Source: an uncultured Vampirovibrio sp. (GTDB lineage Bacteria; Cyanobacteriota; Vampirovibrionia; Gastranaerophilales; Gastranaerophilaceae). From it: 64,000 nucleotides of DNA. The translations under genes were made by a program, and so were the position numbers. The stretch spans positions 60,558 through 124,557 of the forward strand of contig CAJTLG010000007.1 of NCBI GenBank assembly GCA_910577395.1, given 5' to 3'. The notes below the pieces were generated by a model. The model was not told the origin of the DNA and made no database searches. It was given only the letters and a program-made list of their open reading frames with translations. Positions 19,411 to 29,124 of the stretch are shown piece after piece (the first letter of the stretch is position 1; every line of letters starts with the position of its first letter).

Positions 19411-19617
19411 TTAATCAAATTTCAACCCGATTTTTGCATTAACCAATTCAGCTATGGTATTTGCTTCTTCAAATTTCAAACTCTTTCGGCGTACTCTTGC
19501 ATACAAGGATTGTCTTGAATATTTTTTGCCGGTTTTTTGTGTCAATAATTCAGCAATCTGAGCATAAGTTAATCCGGTTTGCGCCTGAATATGTTTGATA
19601 AATTGATTTGCATCCAT
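19411..19617 (-). CDS. Small HTH regulator facing a prepilin-like gene
   Basis: 68 aa with a HTH: LTYAQIAELLTQKTGKKYS followed by RQSLYARVRRKSLKFEE. Not a classic XRE; resembles short phage-like DNA-binding proteins. Promoter on the minus strand: TTGTAC (19648-19653), 17-base spacer, TAGAAT (19625-19630), seven bases from the ATG, with no Shine-Dalgarno, so likely leaderless. It is divergent from the prepilin-like gene at 19738; two perfect palindromes lie in the shared gap (19659-19674 and 19676-19701). Confidence 0.7.
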   Translation of the reverse strand: MDANQFIKHIQAQTGLTYAQIAELLTQKTGKKYSRQSLYARVRRKSLKFEEANTIAELVNAKIGLKFD

Positions 19618-19658
19618 ACTTAAAATTCTAAAATCTTATTGACTTATGTACAAATAGG

Positions 19659-19701
19659 TATACATATATGTATATAATTCAGGTTGATAAAAACCTGAAT
19701 T
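19659..19701. promoter_or_regulatory. Two palindromes between HTH gene and prepilin-like gene
   Basis: TATACATATATGTATA (19659-19674) is a perfect 16-bp palindrome. AATTCAGGTT (19676-19685) and AACCTGAATT (19692-19701) form a perfect 10-bp inverted repeat. A TATAAT (19673-19678) lies between. They are candidates for operators of either gene or a 5' leader hairpin. Confidence 0.5.
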
Positions 19702-19737
19702 AGCCATTTCGGTAATACTCACTAAAAAGGAATAAAA

Positions 19738-20946
19738 ATGAACTTTAAAAATACTGCAAAATCTGTTTCTCTTGTAGTTGAGGATTATTTGTATAAGAAG
19801 GGTGTTAAAGAGGAGCGCAAGCGACGGGACTGCCTTCGTTACAAATATCCGAAACAAAAAGAGAAGCAACTCAGGCCTGCTTTTTCATTAGTAGAAATGC
19901 TTATGGCACTACTTGTCGCATCATTGTTGCTTGCAGCCCTGGCATCTGTGATGACAAGAAAATTCAATGATAATATCAATATATCCGCAAACAGCACAAC
20001 CCAATCCAAAGGGTGGAGGCTTTATACTTATTCTTCTGATTGCAATAAAGCAGAAGGCAAAGACAATGTATGCGAATTTAAGGATTTCACCGTCCCAAAA
20101 GGAGTATCTTTCATTAATTTAATTATGGTATCAGGCGGAGGGGGCGGTGCAGGTGCAGCGCAGGAAACAAAGATACAAGCAAGCCCTGTGCAAATAACAG
20201 GTACAACATCAAAAGATGAAATAAAAACTATCCCTATAACAGAATATATGACGGATGTTAAAGTAACACTAGCAGGTGCAGGAGGGGGCGGCGCAGGGGA
20301 AACTATGGCAAAAATAAAAAATCTTTCCTTGCCCTCTGATAAAGAATGTATTATCCGAGTTGGCGGAGGAGGCAACTACGGAAGCGGACAAAACGATAAA
20401 AACGGCGGAAATACATCAATAAAATGCGGAAATGCAAAAGAATATATTATACACGGGGGAGAAGGAGGAAAGCTTGGCGCAAGCGGCACATCTGTCACCA
20501 ATCCAAAACCTGTAGGCGGCAGCGGGGGAAATAGGGGAAAGGTAAGTGAAAACATTATACAGCTTGGCACATTGGCTGAAATTATCTATGGCGAAGGCCT
20601 TTATAGCGGTACAACACAGGAAACCGCCCTTAAAATAAACGGTAACCTAAATATAGGCGGAAACGGTGGTAAATCAGGAACAGATGCCACAGGAGGCTGC
20701 GGGGGTTTAAGGCCAAACGGCGACCCTGATTGCACAAACGGCAATGTAAATGCAACTCCCGGAGAATATTTTACACCCACATACACCGGCCTTACAGCTA
20801 ATACCCCTGATTACGGCAAAACAGGCGCAGGCGGTGCAGGCGGCGGGTGGAATGCAAACCAAAGCCCAAAACAAGGAACAGGTTCATCCGGCAACCAAGG
20901 TATCTTTTCCTATGGTGGGAACAGGAATAGAGGGGGTTGTAAGTAA
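19738..20946 (+). CDS. Glycine-rich prepilin-like protein with a 48-residue leader
   Basis: 402 aa. The type IV prepilin signature is FSLVEMLMALLVASLLLAAL (residues 49-68), with cleavage expected between A48 and F49 and glutamate at mature position 5. The mature part is a Gly-rich surface-type domain (SGGGGGAG near 130, GAGGGGAGE, GGGGNYGSG, GGEGGKLG, GAGGAGGGW). The leader is unusually long because residues ~18-43 (DYLYKKGV...KYPKQK) are encoded by a palindromic repeat found twice more in this window. A paralogue at 57029 has a leader of only eight residues. The C-terminus GGNRNRGGCK lacks the final beta-strand of that paralogue; a neighbouring frame reads TGIEGVVSKTLII, so a late frameshift is possible. 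AAAAAGGAAT is the ribosome site. Confidence 0.8.
   Translation: MNFKNTAKSVSLVVEDYLYKKGVKEERKRRDCLRYKYPKQKEKQLRPAFSLVEMLMALLVASLLLAALASVMTRKFNDNINISANSTTQSKGWRLYTYSSDCNKAEGKDNVCEFKDFTVPKGVSFINLIMVSGGGGGAGAAQETKIQASPVQITGTTSKDEIKTIPITEYMTDVKVTLAGAGGGGAGETMAKIKNLSLPSDKECIIRVGGGGNYGSGQNDKNGGNTSIKCGNAKEYIIHGGEGGKLGASGTSVTNPKPVGGSGGNRGKVSENIIQLGTLAEIIYGEGLYSGTTQETALKINGNLNIGGNGGKSGTDATGGCGGLRPNGDPDCTNGNVNATPGEYFTPTYTGLTANTPDYGKTGAGGAGGGWNANQSPKQGTGSSGNQGIFSYGGNRNRGGCK
19766..19866. repeat. In-frame palindromic element, copy A
   Basis: About 101 bp with nested inverted arms: TTTCTCTT/AAGAGAA (outer), TTATTTGTA/TACAAATAT (19785-19793 and 19840-19848) and GAAGG/CCTTC (inner). The 64-bp core differs from copy C at two bases. 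Read in the gene frame it encodes YLYKKGVKEERKRRDCLRYK. Confidence 0.85.
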
Positions 20947-21328
20947 AACGTTGATAATCCATATATCCGCTTTTTCTTTCCATTTCAAGAGAAACTGCCA
21001 CTTAAAGCTCCGTTCCGCCGGCTCACCGCCGTCATTAGGGAGCTTAGTTTACACAATTTAGATGAACAACTTTTCGGGCGCTTTTTTATGTAACCTTGAA
21101 GCGCCCTTTTTTTAAAAGCGTAAGCCAGAGTGAAGCATAACGGCAAACGATGAGTTTGACGGAATGCGAAACTGTTGATAAGCGCCGTAGGATGTGAGCC
21201 TTGTGAGTTTTGATGAAACAAAACGAACAACAGGCGAAACACCCACAGGAGCAATATGAAACCTGTGAACCAGCAATAATCCAAGACAAAACCTACCAAA
21301 ACCTAAGCAGGCAAAGAGTTTTAGAGCC
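20947..21328. other. Intergenic region with dispersed-repeat pieces
   Basis: 382 bases with no gene. Contains GCTCCGTTCCGCCGGCTCACC (split: 21007-21026) and CCGCCGTCATT, both present again near 46180-46216, and, in inverted order, CGCCGTAGGATGTGAGC and GCGAAACACCCACAGGAGCA (21192-21253), which match the other strand of 46120-46160. A terminator sits at 21077-21111. Confidence 0.6.
21077..21111 (+). terminator. Terminator of the prepilin-like gene
   Basis: GGGCGC ... GCGCCC stem followed by TTTTTTT. The preceding bases (acaatttagatgaacaactttt) are closely matched before the terminator of the second prepilin-like gene near 59500, so the two genes share a 3' end as well as a 5' signature. Confidence 0.8.
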
Positions 21329-22006
21329 TTACATTAAATCCGGGCGGCGGGCTTTTGTCCTTAAAATTCTCTGTTCATGCCTGAATTTTTCAATCTCTGC
21401 GTGGTTTCCGTTCAATAAAACCTCCGGAACCCGCATTCCGCGGTACTCTTGCGGCCTTGTATACTGCGGATGTTCCAAAATTCCCTCCAAAGCCTCTGAA
21501 AAACTGTCATTCAGAGAAGATTCTTCCTTGTTTAAAAACCCGTTTAAATGTCTTGAAACACTATCCATAATACACAACGCACCCAGTTCGCCGCCGGTTA
21601 AAACATAGTCACCAAGCGAAATTTCACGAGGCTTGAGCGCTAAACGTATTCTCTCATCAAAGCCTTCGTACCTTCCGCACAGCAAAATCAATTGGTCTTT
21701 ATGGGATAATTCCTCTGAAATCCGCTGATTATAAGGCTCTCCCTGTGGAGTTAACATGATAAACTCTGAATTCTCAAGCCTTTCAAGACTTTCATATGCC
21801 TCAAACACAGGTGGCGCCATTAATACCATGCCGCTGGAGCCTCCATATGGCGTATCGTCTACTCTCCTGTGCTTATCGTGCGTGTAATCCCGCGGATTTA
21901 CAGTATTCACACTGATTATGCCGTTTTCAATACCTCTTTTCATAATTGAATAAGAGCAATAATCCTCTATAATGCCCGGAAACAGGGTAATTACATCGTA
22001 CCGCAT
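21329..22006 (-). CDS. trmD: tRNA (guanine-N1-)-methyltransferase
   Basis: Methylates G37 of tRNAs reading CNN codons, preventing +1 frameshifting. 225 aa, SPOUT knot enzyme. DDTPYGGSSGMV, LLCGRYEGFDERI and ISLGDYVLTGGE are the expected SAM-binding and dimer motifs. Starts immediately (1 base) after the rimM stop codon. The usual rpsP-rimM-trmD-rplS operon is reduced to rimM-trmD here. Confidence 0.96.
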   Translation of the reverse strand: MRYDVITLFPGIIEDYCSYSIMKRGIENGIISVNTVNPRDYTHDKHRRVDDTPYGGSSGMVLMAPPVFEAYESLERLENSEFIMLTPQGEPYNQRISEELSHKDQLILLCGRYEGFDERIRLALKPREISLGDYVLTGGELGALCIMDSVSRHLNGFLNKEESSLNDSFSEALEGILEHPQYTRPQEYRGMRVPEVLLNGNHAEIEKFRHEQRILRTKARRPDLM

Positions 22007-22576
22007 CTATAAAAGCCCCTCTATAGGCTTGATTACAACCTTTTTTTTCTTGATATCAACAACCGGAACAAGCTCTTTTGCAAACGGGATAAGGATTTCA
22101 TGCGTGTCATTTTTTAAACCCGCATCATCAGAGGCTTTCACGGTTTTAGCATATATGCCGTTTTTGGCACATTGCACGCAAAGAATATCATTCCCCAAAG
22201 TACCCTTCACATCTGTAATTACACCGATATACTCGTCATTATTATCGAAAACATTGAGTCCCAGCAAATCTTCAATTAAAAATTCATCATCAGTTAGCGC
22301 ATCTTCAGCTTCTGTCTTATTTATGCAGATATTTGTGCCTTTGTATGGCAAAAGTTCATCTATAGAATTTATTTCCTTAAATTTTATAATTGCAAAATTT
22401 TTATGAAATTTTATATTTTGGACACTAAATTTTTCCCTGCTGCCCGTAGCCCCATGGGGCGCCATATACACGGTTTTTAAGTTTTTTATAACTTCAATAT
22501 TTGAATACCCGACCTTTGCGGCACCCAAAATGCCATGGAAATTTAAGATTTTGCCTACAGAAATAATGTTATCCAT
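22007..22576 (-). CDS. rimM: 16S rRNA processing protein RimM
   Basis: Ribosome maturation factor for the 30S head, 189 aa from the ATG at 22576. SVGKILNFHGILGAAKVGYS is the RimM N-terminal beta-barrel opening, and the PRC-barrel domain follows (LLGLNVFDNNDEYIGVITDV). A minus-strand promoter CTGACG-18-TATAAT (-10 at 22585-22590) puts the transcription start two bases before the ATG and there is no Shine-Dalgarno; a TTG at 22582 would precede the start. Co-transcribed with trmD. Confidence 0.92.
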   Translation of the reverse strand: MDNIISVGKILNFHGILGAAKVGYSNIEVIKNLKTVYMAPHGATGSREKFSVQNIKFHKNFAIIKFKEINSIDELLPYKGTNICINKTEAEDALTDDEFLIEDLLGLNVFDNNDEYIGVITDVKGTLGNDILCVQCAKNGIYAKTVKASDDAGLKNDTHEILIPFAKELVPVVDIKKKKVVIKPIEGLL

Positions 22577-22610
22577 AATCAAAAATTATATCATAAAGAA
22601 ATTATGCACG

Positions 22611-24185
22611 TCAGCGAACTTGGTACACAGGGCTAAAAGATTGTTCCATGCCATTGCCAGTGTAATTTATATCTTTCTGCGGCGTACCGTCATCATTAAA
22701 GAGGGTTACGCAATCAGGAAAATCATCGTATGAAGAATATAATGCTATTGCCCTTACAGTACCGTTTTCATTATATCTTATGCCGATTTTCCTTGTACTG
22801 TAATTTGAAGAAAGCACTCTGTTTATATCATTTTGATTATAATTCGTTGCATCATTAAGCCTGCATCTTGAATTTGCCTGTTTTGAAAGCTTTTGCGCAA
22901 AAGCCCGTTTCTTTTCTTTGGTTTTAATTTCAGAAAGCTCAGGATTGTCTAAAACTACAGGTTTAGGCGGGGCTATCGCATTTTGCAAACTTTTAAGAAC
23001 AGACATAAAATCGTTCATCCCCTTAATTTTCCCGTCTTTTAATCTTATAATACCGTCAAGGTTTCCGTCATAATCACCTTTTTCAGGCTCCACAATCAAT
23101 CTGTAGCTTACAGCCTTACCCTCTTTATTAAGAAACATCTTCCCAAGAGGATATCCTTCTCTTGACATAAGAGTTACTTCGGTTGTGCCGTCAGGTTTTG
23201 CATCAACAATTTTTACAGGCTGCCTTAAAACCAATTTTTCATCGGTATCTTTATCTTCAAAGACCAAATCTTCAGCGGGGTAGAAAGTATTTCTCTTTGT
23301 GCCGTCAGATAATGTTTCATATTCTACACTCCACTTGTGGATTGGTTTTCCCGCTATCTTATTTTCACTGTCAAGGTTTCTTTTGTAAACTTTATTCTCT
23401 AGCTCCACCCCGGTATCGCTAAAGGTTTTTTCAATGCTCAACATAGGAAACGGTGATTCTTCCTCTGTATTATAGCGAAGAATTTTCTGCGGAATAAGCT
23501 CTCTGCCACCATCTGCAGACTGCACTAAATCCGTACTTAGCCTTGTAATATATCCGTTCTCATAATCTTTTACAAAAACAGGAATTTCGCCCTCATTCTT
23601 ATCATAATGTACAGCCTGAACTAAAACCCCATTTTCATACGTTATTTTGGTATTTTTAGTATTATCATCATTTTTATAAACCACGGAAAGCTCGCCTGTA
23701 AAAGGATTATTGTCCTCATCGTATGCCTTGCCGTCACGGATTTCGCCTTTAAATTTTTTATTATTATATTTTATTATTGTTTTATTATTTTCTTCTTCAT
23801 TTTCTGCTGCCAAATTATCAACAAGAAAGATTACCCCTCCCCCTGCCGCCGCAGCACTTGTAAGCCTTAAATTCTTAGCACCTTCTTTCGCCCTGCCAAT
23901 AGATTTATCCTGCAGAGCCGGTATAACAGGCTTATTTACCACCGGTGTTTTAATATCTTGTTTTGGTTTTAAATTTTGAACAAGTTCTGAAAATTTACCT
24001 TTTATGTTATTAAAAAGTTTTTGTACAGTATCAGGTTTTTTGTGTGCATATATAATGGCGCCGCCTGCAACCGCCGTAACACCGGCTGTAATCAAAACAG
24101 CTTTTTTAATATTACGCTTTTTATTATTTCGGTTAACGGAGTTTATTTTTGCCGAATATGAACCGCTAAAATTTATAGAATTCAT
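22611..24185 (-). CDS. Hypothetical protein with F-x-G tag and YwqK/MORN-like repeats
   Basis: 524 aa from the ATG at 24185, chosen because AGAAGGGA lies six bases upstream. The N-terminus reads MNSINFSGSYS, one of several F-x-G tags in this window. Two hydrophobic segments follow (about residues 27-47, KKAVLITAGVTAVAGGAIIY, and 105-125, alanine/glycine-rich). Residues ~140-290 contain repeated beta-hairpin units of the type Y.NG.L...Y.dG, resembling YwqK/MORN-like repeats. Function unknown; membrane-associated is likely. Downstream of typA on the same strand. Confidence 0.7.
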   Translation of the reverse strand: MNSINFSGSYSAKINSVNRNNKKRNIKKAVLITAGVTAVAGGAIIYAHKKPDTVQKLFNNIKGKFSELVQNLKPKQDIKTPVVNKPVIPALQDKSIGRAKEGAKNLRLTSAAAAGGGVIFLVDNLAAENEEENNKTIIKYNNKKFKGEIRDGKAYDEDNNPFTGELSVVYKNDDNTKNTKITYENGVLVQAVHYDKNEGEIPVFVKDYENGYITRLSTDLVQSADGGRELIPQKILRYNTEEESPFPMLSIEKTFSDTGVELENKVYKRNLDSENKIAGKPIHKWSVEYETLSDGTKRNTFYPAEDLVFEDKDTDEKLVLRQPVKIVDAKPDGTTEVTLMSREGYPLGKMFLNKEGKAVSYRLIVEPEKGDYDGNLDGIIRLKDGKIKGMNDFMSVLKSLQNAIAPPKPVVLDNPELSEIKTKEKKRAFAQKLSKQANSRCRLNDATNYNQNDINRVLSSNYSTRKIGIRYNENGTVRAIALYSSYDDFPDCVTLFNDDGTPQKDINYTGNGMEQSFSPVYQVR

Positions 24186-24276
24186 TAAAGTTCCCTTCTT
24201 AGACATTTCTATAAATACCAAAAAGGAAACAAATTGCTATAAATTTAAACTTGTTTAAGAATTGTAAACTAAAAAA

Positions 24277-26067
24277 TTATTTAATTTTGGTAAGGTTCGC
24301 CTTACGAATACGAACATTTTCAGGTGTAACTTCTACAAGTTCATCATCTGCGATATATTCAAGGCAATCTTCAAGCGACATAAGCCTTGGAGATTGAAGG
24401 GTCACCATAACATCGGCGGTAGCACTTCTCATATTTGTAAGTTTTTTAGTTTTACATATATTTACCGCTATATCCTGCGGCCTGTTGCACTCCCCTATTA
24501 TCATGCCTTTGTACACCTTTGTTTTGGGCGTTACAAAAAACACCCCCCTGTCTTCAAACTGATGCAGCGCATAAGGGATAGCCTCCCCTTCTTCAAATGC
24601 AATCAAAGAACCGTTTCTTGGTTTTGTTATTTCGCCTGCATGGGTATCATATTTTTCAAACGTATGATACATAATGCCTTCGCCCTTTGTCATACGGATA
24701 AATTCAGACCTGAAACCTATTAAACCGCGCGCCGGTATTATAAAATCAATATTATTTCTTTTGGGCCCTGATTCCATATTCAGCATTTGCGCCTTTCTCT
24801 GGGACAATTTTTCAATAACGGAACCTGTGTATTCTTCAGGCACATCCACAATCAGGTTTTCATAAGGCTCTAATGTTTCGCCGTTTTCAGCTTTTTTGTA
24901 TATAACTTCAGGCTTTGAAACCTGAAATTCATATCCTTCACGCCTCATTGTTTCAATTAAGATGCCAAGGTGCAGTTCACCCCTGCCTGAAACTCTGAAA
25001 ACATCAGTAGAATCTGTATCTTCAACCCTTAATGATACATTTTTTTCAAGCTCATAATACAAGCGCTTTCTTATCTGGCGGCTTGTTACAAATTTACCTT
25101 CCTGCCCTGCAAACGGAGAATTATTAACACTAAAATTCATCTGCAAAGTAGGTTCATCTACCTTTATCAAAGGAAGAGCAACAGGATTTACAACGGCAGA
25201 TAATGTTTCGCCAATTTGAATATCGGAAAAACCTGCAACACCAACAATATCACCAGCTTCCGCCTCCTTGGTTTCCACCCTTCCAAGGTCTTTAAATTCA
25301 AACAGTTTAACAATTTTTCCCTTTTCAAAACTGCCGTCTGTCTTAATAAGAGTGACATTTTCACCGGATTTCATTTTACCGTTTATAATACGGCCGATTG
25401 CAATACGTCCCACATAATCATTGTAATCAAGTGTTGTTGCCTGAAACTGCAAAGTGGCATCATCATCCCCCACAGGAGGTTTAATGTTTTCTAAAATACA
25501 GTCTAAAAGCGGAATAATATCACTGTTTGTATCAGTTAATTCTTTTCTTGCAAATTTATGAAGAGAGCTTGCATAGATTATCGGAAAATCAATAAGCTCT
25601 TCATTATCCGTTAATTCAGTAAACAGGTCAAAAACCTTATCTATTGTGCCGTTAGGGTCTGCACCCTGTTTATCAATTTTGTTTACAACTACAATAATTT
25701 TTAGCCCAAGCTCTAACGCCTTTGATAAAACAAACCTTGTCTGCGGCATAGGGCCTTCCTGTGCATCCACAATTAAAAGGGCGCCGTCCACCATACCAAG
25801 CACACGCTCTACCTCTCCGCCAAAATCTGCGTGGCCTGGGGTATCTACAACATTTATCTTTACGCCTTTATAATCAACGGAAATATTTTTTGAAAGAATA
25901 GTTATTCCGCGCTCTTTTTCAATATCATTATTATCAAGTACGCGAACACCAGCCTCCTGATGTTCTTTAAAAACGCCAGTTTGCTGCAATATGCAGTCTA
26001 CAAGAGTGGTTTTACCATGGTCAACGTGTGCAATAATTGCAATGTTTCTTATATTCTTTTTTCTCAT
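24277..26067 (-). CDS. typA: Ribosome-associated GTPase TypA/BipA
   Basis: 596 aa, translational GTPase needed for 50S assembly under stress or cold. AHVDHGKTTLVDC (G1), DTPGHADFGGEVER (G3) and NKIDKQGADP (G4) are intact, and the BipA-specific C-terminal domain with RGLIGFRSEF and MRSATADVMV is complete. The ribosome site is weak (ACGGAATTAACAACA before the ATG). Separated by about 67 bases from the upstream F-x-G-tagged gene. Confidence 0.96.
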   Translation of the reverse strand: MRKKNIRNIAIIAHVDHGKTTLVDCILQQTGVFKEHQEAGVRVLDNNDIEKERGITILSKNISVDYKGVKINVVDTPGHADFGGEVERVLGMVDGALLIVDAQEGPMPQTRFVLSKALELGLKIIVVVNKIDKQGADPNGTIDKVFDLFTELTDNEELIDFPIIYASSLHKFARKELTDTNSDIIPLLDCILENIKPPVGDDDATLQFQATTLDYNDYVGRIAIGRIINGKMKSGENVTLIKTDGSFEKGKIVKLFEFKDLGRVETKEAEAGDIVGVAGFSDIQIGETLSAVVNPVALPLIKVDEPTLQMNFSVNNSPFAGQEGKFVTSRQIRKRLYYELEKNVSLRVEDTDSTDVFRVSGRGELHLGILIETMRREGYEFQVSKPEVIYKKAENGETLEPYENLIVDVPEEYTGSVIEKLSQRKAQMLNMESGPKRNNIDFIIPARGLIGFRSEFIRMTKGEGIMYHTFEKYDTHAGEITKPRNGSLIAFEEGEAIPYALHQFEDRGVFFVTPKTKVYKGMIIGECNRPQDIAVNICKTKKLTNMRSATADVMVTLQSPRLMSLEDCLEYIADDELVEVTPENVRIRKANLTKIK

Positions 26068-26134
26068 TGTTGTTAATTCCGTCTTCTAATAGTTATGCTG
26101 CAAAGTTATTTTACAACAAAAATATTTATTTGTA

Positions 26135-26641
26135 TTATAAATCTTCAAACATTTCTTTGCCTGTATTATCCCTGTAAGCAAGAATATCAAGTTCATTATC
26201 CTCATTAAATTCAGCATCAATCTCATCATGGGCACCGGCGTATTTTGCTCTGCCGATTATATCCAATAATTTTAAATTTTTCTCGATTTGCGCCCGGCGT
26301 TCAGAAATAGTATTATTTTTATCCACACTCTCAACTATCTTACGCGCAGCAACGGCTTCTCTTCCTGTAAACACATAAACTTCGCCGTATACTTTTTCAG
26401 CCACAAGACCATCTTTTTCATTATAATCACTTATTTTTCTACGCAAAAAATCACCTATGATTTTTGTAGCACCATAAAACGGACGTGTCTTTTTACCCTC
26501 TATGACATCAATTACGGATTTTGACTGATTGTCTATTTCAGGCTCGTTTATATTAAGAATAGCTGCCTCTGTATTTATTTTTATAACTTTACCAAAAGAC
26601 ATATTGCGCATGCCTGCCATGTTTATACCGTTTATTTTCAT
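26135..26641 (-). CDS. Hypothetical protein with N-terminal SFGK tag
   Basis: 168 aa, no recognised domain. Starts MKINGINMAGMRNMSFGKVI, matching the MxIN...F-x-G pattern of other proteins in the window. The remainder is charged and mostly helical, with a middle segment EKVYGEVYVFTGREAVAARKI and an acidic C-terminus. No signal peptide or membrane span. A GGGAATT lies upstream of the ATG. It precedes typA on the same strand. Confidence 0.65.
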   Translation of the reverse strand: MKINGINMAGMRNMSFGKVIKINTEAAILNINEPEIDNQSKSVIDVIEGKKTRPFYGATKIIGDFLRRKISDYNEKDGLVAEKVYGEVYVFTGREAVAARKIVESVDKNNTISERRAQIEKNLKLLDIIGRAKYAGAHDEIDAEFNEDNELDILAYRDNTGKEMFEDL

Positions 26642-26701
26642 TTTTTAATTCCCGTGTTAATCTCGTATGTTTAATAAAACAAAACCCCTAAATTTTATTA
26701 T

Positions 26702-26731
26702 TTGCGCGAAAATTTATTTTTAATGTAAAAT
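26702..26731 (+). promoter_or_regulatory. glyA promoter
   Basis: TTGCGC (26702-26707), 18-base spacer, TAAAAT (26726-26731); about 33 bases of leader with GGGAGGG before the ATG. Confidence 0.5.
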
Positions 26732-26770
26732 GAAAGTAATTTACGGTAAGCCTTATAGGGAGGGATTAAA

Positions 26771-28012
26771 ATGGAAATTGATATCATAAAAAAAGCTGAC
26801 CCCGAAGTGGCAGGCTATATTGAAGAAGAATTAAAAAGACAGCAAAATACAATTGAGCTTATTGCATCTGAAAATTTTACCTCCACCGCTGTTATGGCAG
26901 CGCAAGGCAGCGTACTTACAAATAAGTATGCCGAAGGAAAACCCTATAAAAGGTTTTATAACGGCTGCGAAAATGTTGATAAAATTGAAGAACTTGCACA
27001 AAAAAGATGCTGTGAATTGTTTCACTGCGACCACGCCAATGTTCAGCCCCACTCAGGTGCACAGGCTAATATGGCGGTATTTTTATACGCCTTAAAACAC
27101 GGCGATACAGTAATGGGCATGGATCTTTCAAACGGCGGGCATTTGACCCACGGTTCTCCTGTTAATTTTTCAGGTATGTATTTTAATATTGTAAGTTACG
27201 GCGTTAATGAAAACGGCGAGATAAATTATGAAGAGCTTGAAAAACTTGCCCTTGAACATAAGCCGAAATTAATAATAGCAGGTGCTAGCAACTATTCTAA
27301 AATAATTGATTTTAAAAGATTTAAAGAAATAGCAGATAAGGTAGGCGCATACCTTATGGCAGATATAGCACATATTGCAGCACTTGTAGCCACAGGGGAA
27401 CACCCAAGCCCGATACCGTATGCGGATTTTGTAACCACAACCACCCATAAAACCTTAAGGGGGCCAAGGGGCGGCATTATTATGTGCAAAGAAGAACATG
27501 CTGCAGGGGTTGACAAGGCTGTTTTCCCCGGCATTCAGGGCGGCCCGCTTGAACATGTTATAGCAGCAAAGGCCGTTGCTCTTAAAGAGGCGCTCTCGCC
27601 TGAATTTAAAGAATATGCAAAACAAATAATTAAAAATGCCAAAACTTTATGCAAAACCCTTATGGATGAAAGTATTGATATAGTAGGCTCTGATACCCAA
27701 AACCACCTAATGACCGTTGACCTTAGAAAGCTTGATAAAACAGGTAAAGATATTTCAAACGAACTTGAAGAAGTTGGTATTACTGCAAATAAAAACACTG
27801 TACCAAATGACCCTAAAAGCCCGTTTGTAACATCAGGAGTCAGAATTGGTGTCCCCGCTGCAACAACACGCGGTTTCAAAGAGCCGCAAATGATAGAAAT
27901 CGGCAAAATTATTGCAGATACAATAAAAGGTACAGATACAAAGGAAAATTTAAGACAAAGAACATTAAAACTTTGCAAAGAGTTTCCACTTTACCCTGAT
28001 ATGCAAGCATAA
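26771..28012 (+). CDS. glyA: Serine hydroxymethyltransferase
   Basis: Interconverts serine and glycine, loading one-carbon units on tetrahydrofolate; PLP enzyme. 413 aa, standard length. The PLP lysine lies in [13 protein letters not shown] (near residue 229); [11 protein letters not shown] and SNYSK are other family motifs. Very strong ribosome site GGGAGGG. The WecA/TagO-type gene follows after 32 bases on the same strand. Confidence 0.97.
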   Translation: MEIDIIKKADPEVAGYIEEELKRQQNTIELIASENFTSTAVMAAQGSVLTNKYAEGKPYKRFYNGCENVDKIEELAQKRCCELFHCDHANVQPHSGAQANMAVFLYALKHGDTVMGMDLSNGGHLTHGSPVNFSGMYFNIVSYGVNENGEINYEELEKLALEHKPKLIIAGASNYSKIIDFKRFKEIADKVGAYLMADIAHIAALVATGEHPSPIPYADFVTTTTHKTLRGPRGGIIMCKEEHAAGVDKAVFPGIQGGPLEHVIAAKAVALKEALSPEFKEYAKQIIKNAKTLCKTLMDESIDIVGSDTQNHLMTVDLRKLDKTGKDISNELEEVGITANKNTVPNDPKSPFVTSGVRIGVPAATTRGFKEPQMIEIGKIIADTIKGTDTKENLRQRTLKLCKEFPLYPDMQA

Positions 28013-28044
28013 GCCGGTGTTCCAAAAACAAAAAGGAATAAATT

Positions 28045-29085
28045 ATGATTAAATTAACTGAGGCACAAATACTTGGAGCAATTATAGCATACCTTTTAGG
28101 GGTGTTTATTGTTCCTATTGTAATATATTTTTCAGATAAGGCAGGCCTTGTGGATGTACCGAATGAAAGAAAAATCCACCACGGCAAGATTTCACGCCTT
28201 GGCGGTATTGCAATTTGGCTTTCTGTTATGCTTACATTTTTATCCCTTGTTTTACTTAGCCGCTACCCTTCAGGACAGGGACTTTCAGGGATTATTGCGG
28301 GCGGTTCGCTTATGTTTTTATTAGGGCTTGTGGATGATATATTCTGCCTTAATGCTAAATTTAAATTATTTATACAGATTGCAATAGCAACCATGGTAAT
28401 ACTTTTAGGGGTGAGGATTGAAAGCATTTATGTGCCGTTTTCATCCCCTGTAGAGCTTGGTTTCTGGTCTTATCCGATTACACTGTTTTGGATTGTGGGT
28501 ATTTCAAATGCCATTAATTTTATAGACGGTATAGACGGCCTTGCAGGAAGTGTTGTCACAATAAGCTCTTTTGCGCTTGGCATTATTGCAATGGTGGTAG
28601 CCCCTGCCTCCCCGATATCCGCCCTTGTAGCGTTTATTCTGCTCGGGGCAATGCTGTCATTTTTAACCTATAACTACAATCCGGCTAAAATCTTTATGGG
28701 CGATTCAGGTGCCCTGTTTGCAGGTTTTTGCCTTGCAACCCTTTCTATTACAGGGATAGCTAAAACCTCCGGACACCTTATGTATTTGCCGCTGTTAATC
28801 CTTGCCGTACCTATGCTTGATGTTGCCTATTCAAGCATAAGGCGCATTATGAAGGGGCAAAGCCCCTTTGTGGCAGATTCAGAGCATATACACCATAAAT
28901 TGCTCCATGCCGGACTTTCCCAGGATGTTGCAGTATTAATTTTAGCCTCAATATCCTTTGCCTGCGCTATTATCGCAATATTAATAGCCGGCTCTTTGAG
29001 CAAATACTACATTTTTGCCGTTGCGGTAATTATAATTTTATTTATTTTAAATATCGTTTCAAAATCTATTAAGAAAAGGGGATAG
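28045..29085 (+). CDS. Undecaprenyl-phosphate sugar-1-phosphate transferase (WecA/TagO type)
   Basis: 346 aa, about ten membrane segments. Transfers a UDP-sugar phosphate (usually GlcNAc-1-P) to undecaprenyl phosphate, starting surface polysaccharide synthesis. The magnesium/catalytic motifs are GLVDDIFCLNAK near 95, NAINFIDGIDGLAG near 155, KIFMGDSGA near 215, and the HIHHKLL uracil-binding loop near 275. MraY is less likely given the HIHH loop spacing. No further glycan genes follow, so the polymer is unknown. Confidence 0.9.
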   Translation: MIKLTEAQILGAIIAYLLGVFIVPIVIYFSDKAGLVDVPNERKIHHGKISRLGGIAIWLSVMLTFLSLVLLSRYPSGQGLSGIIAGGSLMFLLGLVDDIFCLNAKFKLFIQIAIATMVILLGVRIESIYVPFSSPVELGFWSYPITLFWIVGISNAINFIDGIDGLAGSVVTISSFALGIIAMVVAPASPISALVAFILLGAMLSFLTYNYNPAKIFMGDSGALFAGFCLATLSITGIAKTSGHLMYLPLLILAVPMLDVAYSSIRRIMKGQSPFVADSEHIHHKLLHAGLSQDVAVLILASISFACAIIAILIAGSLSKYYIFAVAVIIILFILNIVSKSIKKRG

Positions 29086-29124
29086 ACTATTTCAAGGTCT
29101 AAATAATCATCCTTCACTATTAAT

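Noticed and set aside
20028..20786. Proline-rich minus-strand frames opposite the Gly-rich prepilin genes (also 58183-59280)
   Set aside because: They are complements of glycine codons (GGN gives CCN/TCC); no starts with ribosome sites.
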